A stretch of 64,000 bases of DNA from Actinomycetota bacterium (GTDB taxonomy: Bacteria > Actinomycetota > Aquicultoria > Aquicultorales > Aquicultoraceae), in NCBI GenBank assembly GCA_018333515.1, contig JAGXSZ010000023.1, forward strand, positions 1-64,000, read 5' to 3'. Shown one piece after another: positions 34,134 to 42,344 of the stretch. The notes beneath the pieces were generated by a model. It ran no database searches. It was not told the DNA's origin and worked only from the letters and a program-made list of their open reading frames with translations. The position numbers and the translations under genes were made by a program. Each line of letters opens with the position of its first letter. The stretch's first letter is position 1.

Positions 34134-34694
34134 TTATATCTCCCGGTAGATAAGGCGGCTCTGTTCGTAAAGGTCGCCGCCCCAAGCGTCCATCGCCACG
34201 ATGACCGGAAAGCTCTCTACCTCGAGCCTGTATATGGCCTCGGGTCCGAGTTCGGGATATGCGATAAGCTCCGATGAGCGCACGTAGCTCGAGAGCAATG
34301 CCGCCACGCCGCCGGTCGCCGCCAGGTAAACCGCGTTATACCGGATGAGCGCCTCTTTGACCTCGCCCGAGCGCGGACCCTTGCCTATCATCGCCTTCAA
34401 ACCGTGCGAGACGAGAATGGGCGCGTAAGAATCCATGCGGGCGCTCGTCGTCGGGCCGATAGAGCCGACCGCTTTGCCCGGCGGCGCGGGCGCGGGGCCG
34501 GCGTAGTAGATTATCTGCCCCTTGAGGTAAAAAGGCAGCTGCTCGCCGCGGTGTATCGACGCGACCAGGCGCTTATGCGCCTGGTCGCGCGCCGTATATA
34601 TTGTCCCGGTTATCTCAACCTTGTCCCCCGCCCTCAAGTTGACGACGATGTCGTCTAGGAGTGGGGTATGGATTTGCTTAATTATCGTCCGCAC
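34134..34694 (-). CDS. Fumarate hydratase class I, beta subunit
   Basis: A 186-residue beta subunit of the two-subunit class I (iron-sulfur) fumarase or tartrate dehydratase family. The signature YYAGPAPAPPGKAVGSIGPTT is followed by RMDSYAP and the GLKAMIGKG motif. It works with the alpha subunit encoded 63 bases upstream to interconvert fumarate and malate. The adjacent malate dehydrogenase supports a fumarase rather than a tartrate role. Confidence 0.94.
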   Translation of the reverse strand: MRTIIKQIHTPLLDDIVVNLRAGDKVEITGTIYTARDQAHKRLVASIHRGEQLPFYLKGQIIYYAGPAPAPPGKAVGSIGPTTSARMDSYAPILVSHGLKAMIGKGPRSGEVKEALIRYNAVYLAATGGVAALLSSYVRSSELIAYPELGPEAIYRLEVESFPVIVAMDAWGGDLYEQSRLIYREI

Positions 34695-34757
34695 CTCGAA
34701 TTTTTATCACCTATCAGATTTTTTATTCGGCCCGTATCAGGGCTTTAGCCCTGATAC

Positions 34758-35609
34758 TTAAATCACCGCTTCGGCCTGGCGTGCGGCGTGGCAATTGAAT
34801 GCGACCGCGACCGGCAGGCACGCGATGTGTGTCGGCATAGTCTCGATTTTCACGGTCAGCGCCGTTATTCGCCCGCCCAAACCCGCCGGGCCGATGCCGA
34901 GCTTATTTATCTCAGTCAACAGCTCCGCTTCGAGCTGCGCGATTCGCAGGTCGGGACTGCGGTCCGGAATCGGCCGCAACAGCGCTTTTTTCGCCAACAG
35001 ACCCACCTTGTCGAAACTTCCCCCGATGCCGACGCCGACGATGATCGGAGGGCATGCTTTGGCGGCGTTCTCGGCGGCCTCCATTACGAACTCCTTGACC
35101 GCGGCGAGTTCGCCGGCGACCGAGAGCATCCTCAACTGCGAAGCGTTTTCGGTGCCGCCGCCTTTAGGCATTACGACGACGCGCACTTTATCCCCCGCTA
35201 CCATATCGATGCTTACAAACGCCGGCGTGTTGTCGCCGGTGTTCCCGCGCTCGAAAAGCGGGCATGAGACGATAGATTTGCGCAGGTACCCATCGATATA
35301 CGCCCTCCGCACGCCCTCGTCTATGGCTTGATAGACATTGCCGTGGAGAACGACCTCGCGCCCGATTTCCAAAAACACGGTCACATAGCCGGTGTCCTGG
35401 CAGATAGGAAGCTGCTCCACCACCGCCAGGTCGGCGTTTTTTATTATCTGCTCCATCACTTCGACGCCGGTCGGTGAGACCTCCATACCGAGCATCTCGT
35501 GGATAGCTTCGAGTACATCGGGCCTGAGAACCGTGTTCGCCTTCCGGCAGAGCCTATCGACGATTTCGGTTATGGTTAAAACAGGTATTTCTCGCAATGC
35601 TCTCTCCAA
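34758..35609 (-). CDS. Fumarate hydratase class I, alpha subunit
   Basis: A 283-residue alpha subunit carrying the [4Fe-4S] cluster. Cluster cysteines are in LPICQDTGYVTVF, the CPLFERGNTGDN segment and CPPIIVGVGIGGSFD. The enzyme is oxygen sensitive, as befits an anaerobe. It follows malate dehydrogenase with a 20-base gap, so mdh-fumA-fumB form one transcription unit of the reductive or oxidative C4 branch. Confidence 0.94.
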   Translation of the reverse strand: MERALREIPVLTITEIVDRLCRKANTVLRPDVLEAIHEMLGMEVSPTGVEVMEQIIKNADLAVVEQLPICQDTGYVTVFLEIGREVVLHGNVYQAIDEGVRRAYIDGYLRKSIVSCPLFERGNTGDNTPAFVSIDMVAGDKVRVVVMPKGGGTENASQLRMLSVAGELAAVKEFVMEAAENAAKACPPIIVGVGIGGSFDKVGLLAKKALLRPIPDRSPDLRIAQLEAELLTEINKLGIGPAGLGGRITALTVKIETMPTHIACLPVAVAFNCHAARQAEAVI

Positions 35610-35629
35610 CTACGTCCGGCTAACTTCAA

Positions 35630-36571
35630 CTATATGACTATCGATTTGAATTCCGGCAACTCCGCCAGGAGCGTCTTGGCGCCCTTGACCGAATCGCGCA
35701 TGGCCTCGGTCTCCGCGTCTGAAAGCGGTATCTCGACCGTTCCCTCGGCGCCGTCCTTGCCCAATCGCACCGGTAGGCCTATATAGAGTCCTTCGATGCC
35801 GTACTCGCCCCGCGCCAAAACCGAGCACGGGAGCACCTCTTTGGTGTCGTTTATAATAGCCTGGGCCATCTTGGCCGCGGCCGCGCCGGGCGCGTAGTAA
35901 GCGCTGCCGGTCTTTAAATACGAGACGATTTCGGCGCCGCCGAATTTCGTCCGGTCGATTATTTCATCTATTTTGTCCTGGGGCAAAAGCTCGACCAGTG
36001 GTCTCCCATCGACCGTCGTCTGGCTGACGACGGGAAGCATGGTGTCCCCATGCGCCCCGATGACCATGCCCTCGATACTCGACATCGGCGCTCCGAGCGC
36101 TTGGGATATGAAGAACTTATAGCGGGCGCTGTCTAACACGCCGCTCATACCGAGCACCCGGCGCGAATCGTGACCGGTAGCTTTATGCGCGAGCTGCGTC
36201 ATCGCATCGGCCGGGTTGGTCACGATGATGATAAGCGCCTCGGGTGCGACGAGCGTGATGTTTGAGAGGACGACCTTTAAGATATCCGCGTTCTTGCAGA
36301 GCAAGTCGCTACGGCTCATACCCGGCTGACGGGCAAGCCCCGCGGTTACTATCGCGATATCCGAGCCTTCTATTTGAGCGTAATCGGCGGTGCCGGTGAT
36401 ACTCCTATCGTAGCCTTCGATGGCGCCCGCCTCCATCATGTCGAGGCTTTTGCCTTTCGCCAGACCATCGACGATATCGACGAGGACGACATCCGCGACG
36501 TCGTTTTTTACGAGCGTGTACGCGCAGGTTGCGCCGACATGCCCCGCGCCTACTATTGAGACCTTTGCCAT
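35630..36571 (-). CDS. mdh: Malate dehydrogenase, LDH-like type
   Basis: A 313-residue NAD-dependent malate dehydrogenase. The Rossmann start is KVSIVGAGHVGATCAYTL with aspartate DIVDG after the second strand. The substrate arginines lie in GLARQPGMSRSDLL (about residues 80-95), the NP motif in VTNPADAM, and the catalytic histidine in IGAHGDTMLP. The arginine-rich loop with methionine rather than a glutamine-type LDH loop supports malate as substrate. First gene of the fumarase operon; GGAGG ribosome site. Confidence 0.94.
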   Translation of the reverse strand: MAKVSIVGAGHVGATCAYTLVKNDVADVVLVDIVDGLAKGKSLDMMEAGAIEGYDRSITGTADYAQIEGSDIAIVTAGLARQPGMSRSDLLCKNADILKVVLSNITLVAPEALIIIVTNPADAMTQLAHKATGHDSRRVLGMSGVLDSARYKFFISQALGAPMSSIEGMVIGAHGDTMLPVVSQTTVDGRPLVELLPQDKIDEIIDRTKFGGAEIVSYLKTGSAYYAPGAAAAKMAQAIINDTKEVLPCSVLARGEYGIEGLYIGLPVRLGKDGAEGTVEIPLSDAETEAMRDSVKGAKTLLAELPEFKSIVI

Positions 36572-36599
36572 TAAATCCTCCGGGTTGGTTCGTGGTTTC

Positions 36600-38654
36600 T
36601 TACTCCGCGACCGCCGCGACCTTTTCCTTCTTCTCTTTGGTCTCGCACTGCGGGTCGAGACAGAGCGTCCAGGGGCGGCCCTTGCCCGACATCACCTTTA
36701 TCTTCGGCGTGCCGCACGGCGCGCACGTATCGCCGAGCGCCACTATCTCACCGAATTGCGGGAGCGGATACGAGCGGTCGCATTCCGGGTAGTTCGAGCA
36801 TCCCGCGAAGCGCTTGCGGCTCTTCTTGGCCCGGATTATCTTGAGTTGGCCGCCGCAGTCCGGTCGCGGGCACGGCCCGAGAATCTTATCTTCGCGGATA
36901 CCGGCGCGAATCTCCGCGCTCAGCTCCTCTTTCTTACTGTTCAGGGCGACCATGATGTCGGCGAGCATCTTGCGCGAGCGGTCGATTACTTCGCCCTTAT
37001 CGGTCTCGCCCTTGGCGATGGCGTCCATGTCGTCTTCGAGGTCCGAGGTCATCTCGGGCCGGGCGATGCGCTCGGCGTATTTAAGGAGCGCATCGGCTAC
37101 CGCCATACCGGTCTCGGTCGGCTGGATGGGGTCGCTGTGGACATAACCCCGGTCGTAGAGGTTCTTTATTATCTCGTGCCTGGTCGCTTTGGTGCCGAGG
37201 CCGAGGTCTTCCATCTTTTGAATCAGCTTGCCCTGGCTGTAGCGCGCGGGCGGCTGCGTCTCTTTCTCTTCGAGCACGGTGTCGTTTAGGGCGACCGTGT
37301 CCCCCTCTTTGACCGCCGGTACCTCCTCGTCCTTCTTGCGCGAGTAGTGATAGTACTTGAGCCACCCCGCCTCCAGCACGCGGCTTCCGCGCACGAAGAA
37401 CGGCTCGCCGTTGGCATCGATATCTATTCGCATGCTCTCCGAGATCGAGACCGGGGCGAGCGTCGCGTAGAACCTGCGCACAACGAGTTCGTATACCTTC
37501 CACTCCTGCGCGTCGAGCTGGTCTTTGACCGGCACACCGGTCGGGTGTATCGGCGGGTGGTCCGTCGCGAACTTCTTGCCGCGCGTCGGCTTAAGCTCTT
37601 TTTGCTTCAGAAGCTCGGTGGCAAGCTTGCCCAATTGCGGGCTCTCTTCGAGCATCTCGAGCAGCTCGCGCAAGTTAAGCGACGGCGGGTATACGGTGTT
37701 GTCTACCCTTGGGTAGCTGATAAACCCGCGCATATAGAGACCCTCGGCGATACGCATCGAATTCGCCGTCGAAAGCCCGACGCTTGCCGCGGTCGTCAAA
37801 AACGCGGTCGTGTTAAACGGCGCCGGCGGTGCGGTCTCCCGCTGCGTGCTCGACACCGTAGTGACGGTTCCCGACTTCGCGCCCTTTAATCTATCCATAA
37901 CGGCTTGCGCCGCGGCCTTATCCCAGAACTTTTCGGTCTTATGGCTCGCCAAAAACGCTTCTTTGTCGTGCTCGAACTCGGCTTTTATCTGCCAATACGG
38001 CTCGATTACGAAAGCATCGCGCTCTTTCTCTCTCTGTACTATGAGCGCCAGCGTCGGGCTCTGAACCCGTCCGACACCCAGAAATTGGCGGCCGAGCCTC
38101 AGGGAGGCCAACGAGATGAACCTGGTAAGCGTCGCTCCCCAAATCAAATCGATATCCTGTCTCGCCCTGCCCGCGTTGGCCAGGTTGAGATATAATTCGT
38201 CGAGTTCGCTAAAGGATTTCTCTATCTCCTGCTTGGTGATAGCCGAAAACCGCGCCCGTTTGACCTTGACCTTCGGGTTGACTTCTTTGATGAGATTGAC
38301 GGCGTCGAGTCCGATGACCTCGCCCTCGCGGTCGAAGTCGGTAGCGATGATGACATCGCCGGCGTCTTTGGCCAACTTCTGCATCGCTTTGATGATTTGT
38401 TTCTGCATCGGCACTTTGATAATGTCGGCGTCGATTAGCGACTCAGGCGCCACGCTCTGCCAGTTGCTATACTCCGACGGGAAATCGACTTGGAGGATAT
38501 TCCCTTTAAGGCCTATGACGGCCGTCTCTTTGCCCCTGACCGTATAGCGATAGACCGGAACGGTATAGATCTTTTCAGTCTTTGCTTTTCCACCCGACAG
38601 TATCTTGGCGATTTTTTCCGCGGAGATATTCTTCTCTGTGACAATCAGCTTCAT
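36600..38654 (-). CDS. topA: Type IA DNA topoisomerase I, archaeal-like
   Basis: A 684-residue type IA topoisomerase. The Toprim domain starts MKLIVTEKNISAEKIA with DFDREGE (about residue 108). The catalytic tyrosine is in RGFISYPRVDNT (about residue 320). The end carries zinc modules CPRPDCGG with CSNYPEC and CAPCG with CLDPQC. The N-terminus and the FPSEYSNWQ region resemble archaeal topoisomerase I rather than the usual bacterial opening with VESPAKAKT. It relaxes negatively supercoiled DNA. It stands alone; no SMF/DprA gene, a common bacterial neighbour, is seen. Confidence 0.93.
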   Translation of the reverse strand: MKLIVTEKNISAEKIAKILSGGKAKTEKIYTVPVYRYTVRGKETAVIGLKGNILQVDFPSEYSNWQSVAPESLIDADIIKVPMQKQIIKAMQKLAKDAGDVIIATDFDREGEVIGLDAVNLIKEVNPKVKVKRARFSAITKQEIEKSFSELDELYLNLANAGRARQDIDLIWGATLTRFISLASLRLGRQFLGVGRVQSPTLALIVQREKERDAFVIEPYWQIKAEFEHDKEAFLASHKTEKFWDKAAAQAVMDRLKGAKSGTVTTVSSTQRETAPPAPFNTTAFLTTAASVGLSTANSMRIAEGLYMRGFISYPRVDNTVYPPSLNLRELLEMLEESPQLGKLATELLKQKELKPTRGKKFATDHPPIHPTGVPVKDQLDAQEWKVYELVVRRFYATLAPVSISESMRIDIDANGEPFFVRGSRVLEAGWLKYYHYSRKKDEEVPAVKEGDTVALNDTVLEEKETQPPARYSQGKLIQKMEDLGLGTKATRHEIIKNLYDRGYVHSDPIQPTETGMAVADALLKYAERIARPEMTSDLEDDMDAIAKGETDKGEVIDRSRKMLADIMVALNSKKEELSAEIRAGIREDKILGPCPRPDCGGQLKIIRAKKSRKRFAGCSNYPECDRSYPLPQFGEIVALGDTCAPCGTPKIKVMSGKGRPWTLCLDPQCETKEKKEKVAAVAE

Positions 38655-38901
38655 CTAAATCATCCAACTCTTCTAGGTCGTGGTTTGCATTGATTTGCGA
38701 GAACATTATATGGTGTCGACACCTTTTAGGCAACACATGTCCTTGCGCCGTCATCGCCGGCACTAAACCGGTTTGACTGAAAGATACACAAAACGCGTTG
38801 TTAGCGCAAGTGTGTGGATACTATCCCCGTGCCGCGACCACTCGGCTTCGCCGCCGCGGTTATTCGAACTTGTTTATATATCGGGCAGTTTCAGGGGGAG
38901 T

Positions 38902-39411
38902 TTAATGCGCATGCCCGGCGCAGTCTTCGGTGTTGCCTTTGAGTACCTCTATGGCGTGCGGGAGCGCCGGCAAGATGACCTCTATGGACTCGCGCACCGC
39001 CTTCGGGCTACCGGGCAGGTTGACGATGACGGTGGTGCCCCGGATGCCGCTGACGGCACGCGAGAGCATCGCGTGAGGAGTGATTTGGAGACTAGCGTGG
39101 CGGATGGCCTCGACAAAGCCGGGCACGAGCCGTTCGATGACGGCGAGCGTCGCCTCGGGCGTCACATCGCGCGGCGCAAACCCGGTGCCCCCGGTCGTAA
39201 AGATAAGCTCCGCCTCGTCGAAGTCGGCGAGGTAGACCAGCCGCTCTTCGATAAGGTACCGCTCATCGGCGATTACCTGGTACGATATTACCTTAGCGCC
39301 CTCGGCCTCGACGATGCGCCGTATCTCGGGGCCGCTTGTATCCTCGCGCTCGCCCCGCGACCCTTTGTCGCTTATCGTTAAAATGCCGACTTTTACGTCT
39401 TTAAGCCTCAT
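38902..39411 (-). CDS. Molybdopterin adenylyltransferase, MoaB/Mog family
   Basis: A 169-residue MoaB/Mog protein. The domain has VGILTISDKGSRGEREDTSG, the TTGGTGFAPRDVTPEAT loop that binds molybdopterin, and the NLPGSPKAV signature. It adenylates molybdopterin before metal insertion, for Mo or W. It is the last gene of the cofactor operon and overlaps the MOSC gene by 11 bases. Confidence 0.94.
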   Translation of the reverse strand: MRLKDVKVGILTISDKGSRGEREDTSGPEIRRIVEAEGAKVISYQVIADERYLIEERLVYLADFDEAELIFTTGGTGFAPRDVTPEATLAVIERLVPGFVEAIRHASLQITPHAMLSRAVSGIRGTTVIVNLPGSPKAVRESIEVILPALPHAIEVLKGNTEDCAGHAH

Positions 39412-39865
39412 AGCTATCCCCCGACCCCCCGACCTTAACGGTGTCGCCCGTTTTGAGCGGCCCGCCCTCGATCACGCGGGCGAAAATGCCCTCTTTCGGC
39501 ATGACACAATCGCCGGCTTGCCGATAGACGGCACACCTGGTATGACATTCCTTCCCGATTTGGGTTACCTCTAAAACAACATCCTCGCCGACCTTCAGCC
39601 TTGTTCCTATGGGCATCGCCGGCAGGTCGATGCCGGTCGTAGTCAGGTTCTCGGCAAAATCACCCGGCCCCACCGACAAACCCATCGAGACCATCTTGTC
39701 GATACTCTCCCGCGCGAGAAGGCTTACCTGGCGGTGCCAATCGGCGGCGTGCGCGTCGCCCTCGAGGCCGTGGCCAACGACGGCCGTCGCCCCGGCGACC
39801 GGCTTTTTACGCATGCCTTTCTTCTCGCTTATATTAATAGATATGATTTTCGCTGTTTTGTTCAT
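39401..39865 (-). CDS. MOSC-domain protein
   Basis: A 154-residue single-domain MOSC protein. Features are GLEGDAHAADWHRQVSLLARESI, DFAENLTTTGIDL, LEVTQIGKECHTRCAVY with the conserved cysteine, and GIFARVIEGG. The MOSC cysteine can carry sulfur for cofactor sulfuration, and stand-alone forms lie in Moco operons such as this one. Between moaC and the moaB-type gene. Confidence 0.93.
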   Translation of the reverse strand: MNKTAKIISINISEKKGMRKKPVAGATAVVGHGLEGDAHAADWHRQVSLLARESIDKMVSMGLSVGPGDFAENLTTTGIDLPAMPIGTRLKVGEDVVLEVTQIGKECHTRCAVYRQAGDCVMPKEGIFARVIEGGPLKTGDTVKVGGSGDSYEA

Positions 39866-39912
39866 ACGTATAAGATCTTGTTGGGGCCCCGTAGGGGGCT
39901 CATGGAACTCTA

Positions 39913-39996
39913 TCTATAGGGCCGAGACAAGCTCGGCCCCTACTTGGGCTCGGCCTCGGCTCGGTCTATAGGGCCGAGACAAGCTCGGCCCCTACT
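39913..39996. repeat. Two 32-base direct repeats, each a GC hairpin
   Basis: The unit from TCTATAGGGCCGAG through CTCGGCCCCTACT occurs at 39913-39944 and 39965-39996, identical in both. Each folds into GGGCCGAG-ACAAG-CTCGGCCC. A half-related copy (GGGGCCCCGTAGGGGGCT) lies just left. The second copy overlaps the moaC stop by two bases. They resemble REP-type extragenic palindromes and sit at a gene junction in the operon. Confidence 0.7.
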
Positions 39997-40492
39997 ACTT
40001 ACCGCCGGTCTTTTCGACCAGCTCGATGCCGCCGATGAGCATCCCCTTGTCGACCGCTTTGCACATGTCGTAGACGGTAAGCGCGGCGACCGAGACCGCG
40101 GTCAAGGCCTCCATCTCGACGCCGGTCCTGTCCATAGTCTTGACCGTCGCGATGATGCCGAGTTCCGTCTCACTCAACTTCGAAAAATTGATGTCGACCG
40201 CGGTTATCCGCAACGGGTGGCACATCGGGATGATGTCGCAGGTCTTCTTGGCCGCCATGACTCCCGCGACCTGCGCGACGTTTAGAACATCCCCTTTCTC
40301 GATGGCCCCATCCCTTATGAGCTGCATCGTCTCGGGCTTCATCGCCACCATTCCGCGCGCGATTGCGGTGCGCGCCGTTATCTCTTTGGCGCCCACGTCG
40401 ACCATCCGCGCCCGACCTTCTTTGTTGAAATGCGTCAACACTTTGAGTTCTTCCTCGACTATCTTCCAGCGGTCCGCCATCTTATCCTCCAA
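39995..40492 (-). CDS. moaC: Cyclic pyranopterin monophosphate synthase MoaC
   Basis: A 165-residue MoaC. The motifs [39 protein letters not shown] and [23 protein letters not shown] are all present, including the catalytic lysine and histidine regions. It converts the MoaA product into cyclic pyranopterin monophosphate. It overlaps the moaA end by 11 bases. Confidence 0.96.
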   Translation of the reverse strand: MEDKMADRWKIVEEELKVLTHFNKEGRARMVDVGAKEITARTAIARGMVAMKPETMQLIRDGAIEKGDVLNVAQVAGVMAAKKTCDIIPMCHPLRITAVDINFSKLSETELGIIATVKTMDRTGVEMEALTAVSVAALTVYDMCKAVDKGMLIGGIELVEKTGGK

Positions 40493-41450
40493 TCTGGTAC
40501 ATCAGCCGCTTGAGGTGCTCTTTCTCGTGAACGGCATGCCGCTCGGGTTTGGCGGCCAGTATCTCCCGGATAAATTCGATTGTCTCGTCCTTGCTTACGT
40601 TATCCCCGACCTTAGGGCGGATGTCAAACTCGTCGTCCGAGAAGAGACATGGCCGGACCTTGCCGTCGGGGGTGAGCCGCAGCCGGTTGCACGAGCCGCA
40701 GAAGTGATTACTGATGGGGCTGATAAAGCCGATGGTGCCGAGCGCGCCCGCAAAAGCGAAGTATGTCGCCGGACCGGCACCGGGCGGGCCCTCGACGGGG
40801 TCACCCGCGCCGTAGCGGGCAAGGTTTGCTTTGAACTCGTCCATAGAGACGTAAAGCGCGGGGTCCCATACTCCTACCGGCATATACTCGATGAACCGGA
40901 CGTGCACCGGGTACTCGTGTATAATTTCGACGAACTCTTTGGGGTCGTCGTTTACCCCGCGCATCAAAACGGCGTTTACCTTGACCGGCTCAAACCCCAA
41001 ATCGAGCGCTTTTTTAAGGCCGGCGAGCGCTTTATCGAGGTCGCCCACGCGGGTGAGACGCCGATATATGCCTGCGTCGAGGCTGTCGAGGCTGATGTTG
41101 ACCCGCTTCAAACCCGCGGCTTTGAGGTCGTCGCCATAGTCCGGCAAGAGCAGCCCGTTGGTCGTAAGCGACATGTCGCGCAAGCCCGGTATCGCCGCCA
41201 ACATCTTAACCAGGGCGACCGCGTCTTTTCGCACCAGCGGCTCGCCGCCGGTGAGGCGAATTTTGGTGATTCCCGCGGCGACAGCGGCGACAGCGAAGCG
41301 CTCTATCTCCTCGTAGCTTAGAATGTCGCGGTGCGCCTTGGCCTCAACCCCCGCCTTGGGCATACAGTACGAGCAGCGCAGGTTGCACCGGTCGGTCACG
41401 GATATTCTCAAATAATCTATCCTGCGGTTGAACCTATCGTAAAGCTCCAC
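40482..41450 (-). CDS. moaA: GTP 3',8-cyclase MoaA (radical SAM)
   Basis: A 322-residue MoaA. The radical SAM cluster motif [10 protein letters not shown] (about residues 22-31), the GGEPL motif and a second C-terminal cluster site ([19 protein letters not shown]) are intact. It makes 3',8-cyclo-GTP, the first step of molybdopterin synthesis. It usually ends in GG, as here (YQIGG). It overlaps mobB by 17 bases. Confidence 0.96.
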   Translation of the reverse strand: MELYDRFNRRIDYLRISVTDRCNLRCSYCMPKAGVEAKAHRDILSYEEIERFAVAAVAAGITKIRLTGGEPLVRKDAVALVKMLAAIPGLRDMSLTTNGLLLPDYGDDLKAAGLKRVNISLDSLDAGIYRRLTRVGDLDKALAGLKKALDLGFEPVKVNAVLMRGVNDDPKEFVEIIHEYPVHVRFIEYMPVGVWDPALYVSMDEFKANLARYGAGDPVEGPPGAGPATYFAFAGALGTIGFISPISNHFCGSCNRLRLTPDGKVRPCLFSDDEFDIRPKVGDNVSKDETIEFIREILAAKPERHAVHEKEHLKRLMYQIGG

Positions 41451-41973
41451 TCGGACTTCCCTCTGTTTCGCCTGGACGGCCTGTGCCGGCCAGGTATGAC
41501 TTCTCTATCATATCCGCCACCCCGGCGGCGTCGTCTAACGCAAAATGCGGTCGCTCCACCGCGAAGTCGTTGTCGGTCACGACCGCGATGAGTTCATCTT
41601 CCTCACTTATAAATTCGCGGCTATGGTCTTTGCGGGAGACCTCTATCTTCGGAAAGCGTCCCCGTTTATATCCTTCGGTTAGCACCAGGTCGTAGCCCGG
41701 CCCCACCAGCGCGATTATCTCGTCGACCGCGAGTTCTTCATCGAGCCTCTTGACCATCGCCAGCTTGTGCGCCGAGGCGATGACGACCGCGTCGGCTCCC
41801 GCCCCGAAGTGGCGGTGGGTATCCTTTCCGGGATGATCCATCTCGAAATCGTGGACGTTGTGTTTTATGACGGCGACCCGGTAGCCGCGCCGTTTAAGCT
41901 CCTTGATGAGTTTTACGAGAAAGGTCGTCTTGCCGGCGTTCGATTTGCCGACGACCGAGATGACCGGTATCAC
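41434..41973 (-). CDS. mobB: Molybdopterin-guanine dinucleotide biosynthesis protein MobB
   Basis: A 179-residue MobB GTPase. The P-loop is VVGKSNAGKTTF at the N-terminus, with YRVAVIKHNVHDFEMDHPGKDT and LVLTEGYKRGRFPKIEV. It assists MobA in adding GMP to the cofactor. It overlaps the small gene upstream by four bases and moaA downstream by 17, so it is tightly coupled. Confidence 0.94.
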   Translation of the reverse strand: MIPVISVVGKSNAGKTTFLVKLIKELKRRGYRVAVIKHNVHDFEMDHPGKDTHRHFGAGADAVVIASAHKLAMVKRLDEELAVDEIIALVGPGYDLVLTEGYKRGRFPKIEVSRKDHSREFISEEDELIAVVTDNDFAVERPHFALDDAAGVADMIEKSYLAGTGRPGETEGSPSGALR

Positions 41974-42152
41974 TTAAAGCACCCCAGCTCACAGGCGTGA
42001 ATCTTCACACCGAGTTCGTCGCAGGCATCGCCGACCATGCGCGCCGGCACGCCGAGGTCTTCGGCGACCTTGCGCGCCACCGTACACGATATCCGCTTGT
42101 CCGTCGCCGCCTCTTCGACTCGCTTCAAAACCTCTAAGGTTGGTTTGTCCAT
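41970..42152 (-). CDS. Small conserved protein in the Moco operon
   Basis: A 60-residue soluble protein. KPTLEVLKRVEEAATDKRISC is followed by VARKVAEDLGVPARMVGDACDEL and a terminal CELGCFK. It looks like a small winged-helix-type fold with two end cysteines that could bind metal. I know no function. It starts at ATG 42152 behind GGAGAT (an ATG at 42167 is less likely) and its end overlaps mobB. Co-translation in a molybdenum/tungsten operon suggests a role in cofactor or metal handling. Confidence 0.65.
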   Translation of the reverse strand: MDKPTLEVLKRVEEAATDKRISCTVARKVAEDLGVPARMVGDACDELGVKIHACELGCFK

Positions 42153-42168
42153 TGTCTCTATCTCCAAT

Positions 42169-42315
42169 CTACCCTGAAATAGTCGCCGTAACCGGCTCCA
42201 TAAGCTGCACCGTCACGGTATCACCGGGCTTTAACGCCATGTCTTCGGCGACCGTCGCGCGGACCATATTCCGGCGGCCCGACCGGTCGGCGAACGCTTC
42301 CTCAAAACCTATCAA
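42169..42315 (-). CDS. Small protein between mobA-fdhD and mobB, unknown
   Basis: A 48-residue frame starting TTG 42315 after AGGAGG (11-base spacing), encoding IGFEEAFADRSGRRNMVRAT and a KPGDTVTVQL beta-type end. The final 30 residues look like a single small beta-barrel half, reminiscent of transporter-linked MOP/TOBE strands, but similarity is weak. It fills the otherwise empty gap between mobA-fdhD and the 60-residue gene, in frame with a good ribosome site. Confidence 0.5.
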   Translation of the reverse strand: MIGFEEAFADRSGRRNMVRATVAEDMALKPGDTVTVQLMEPVTATISG

Positions 42316-42344
42316 TACCGTCGATACCTCCTACTACATGCTGG

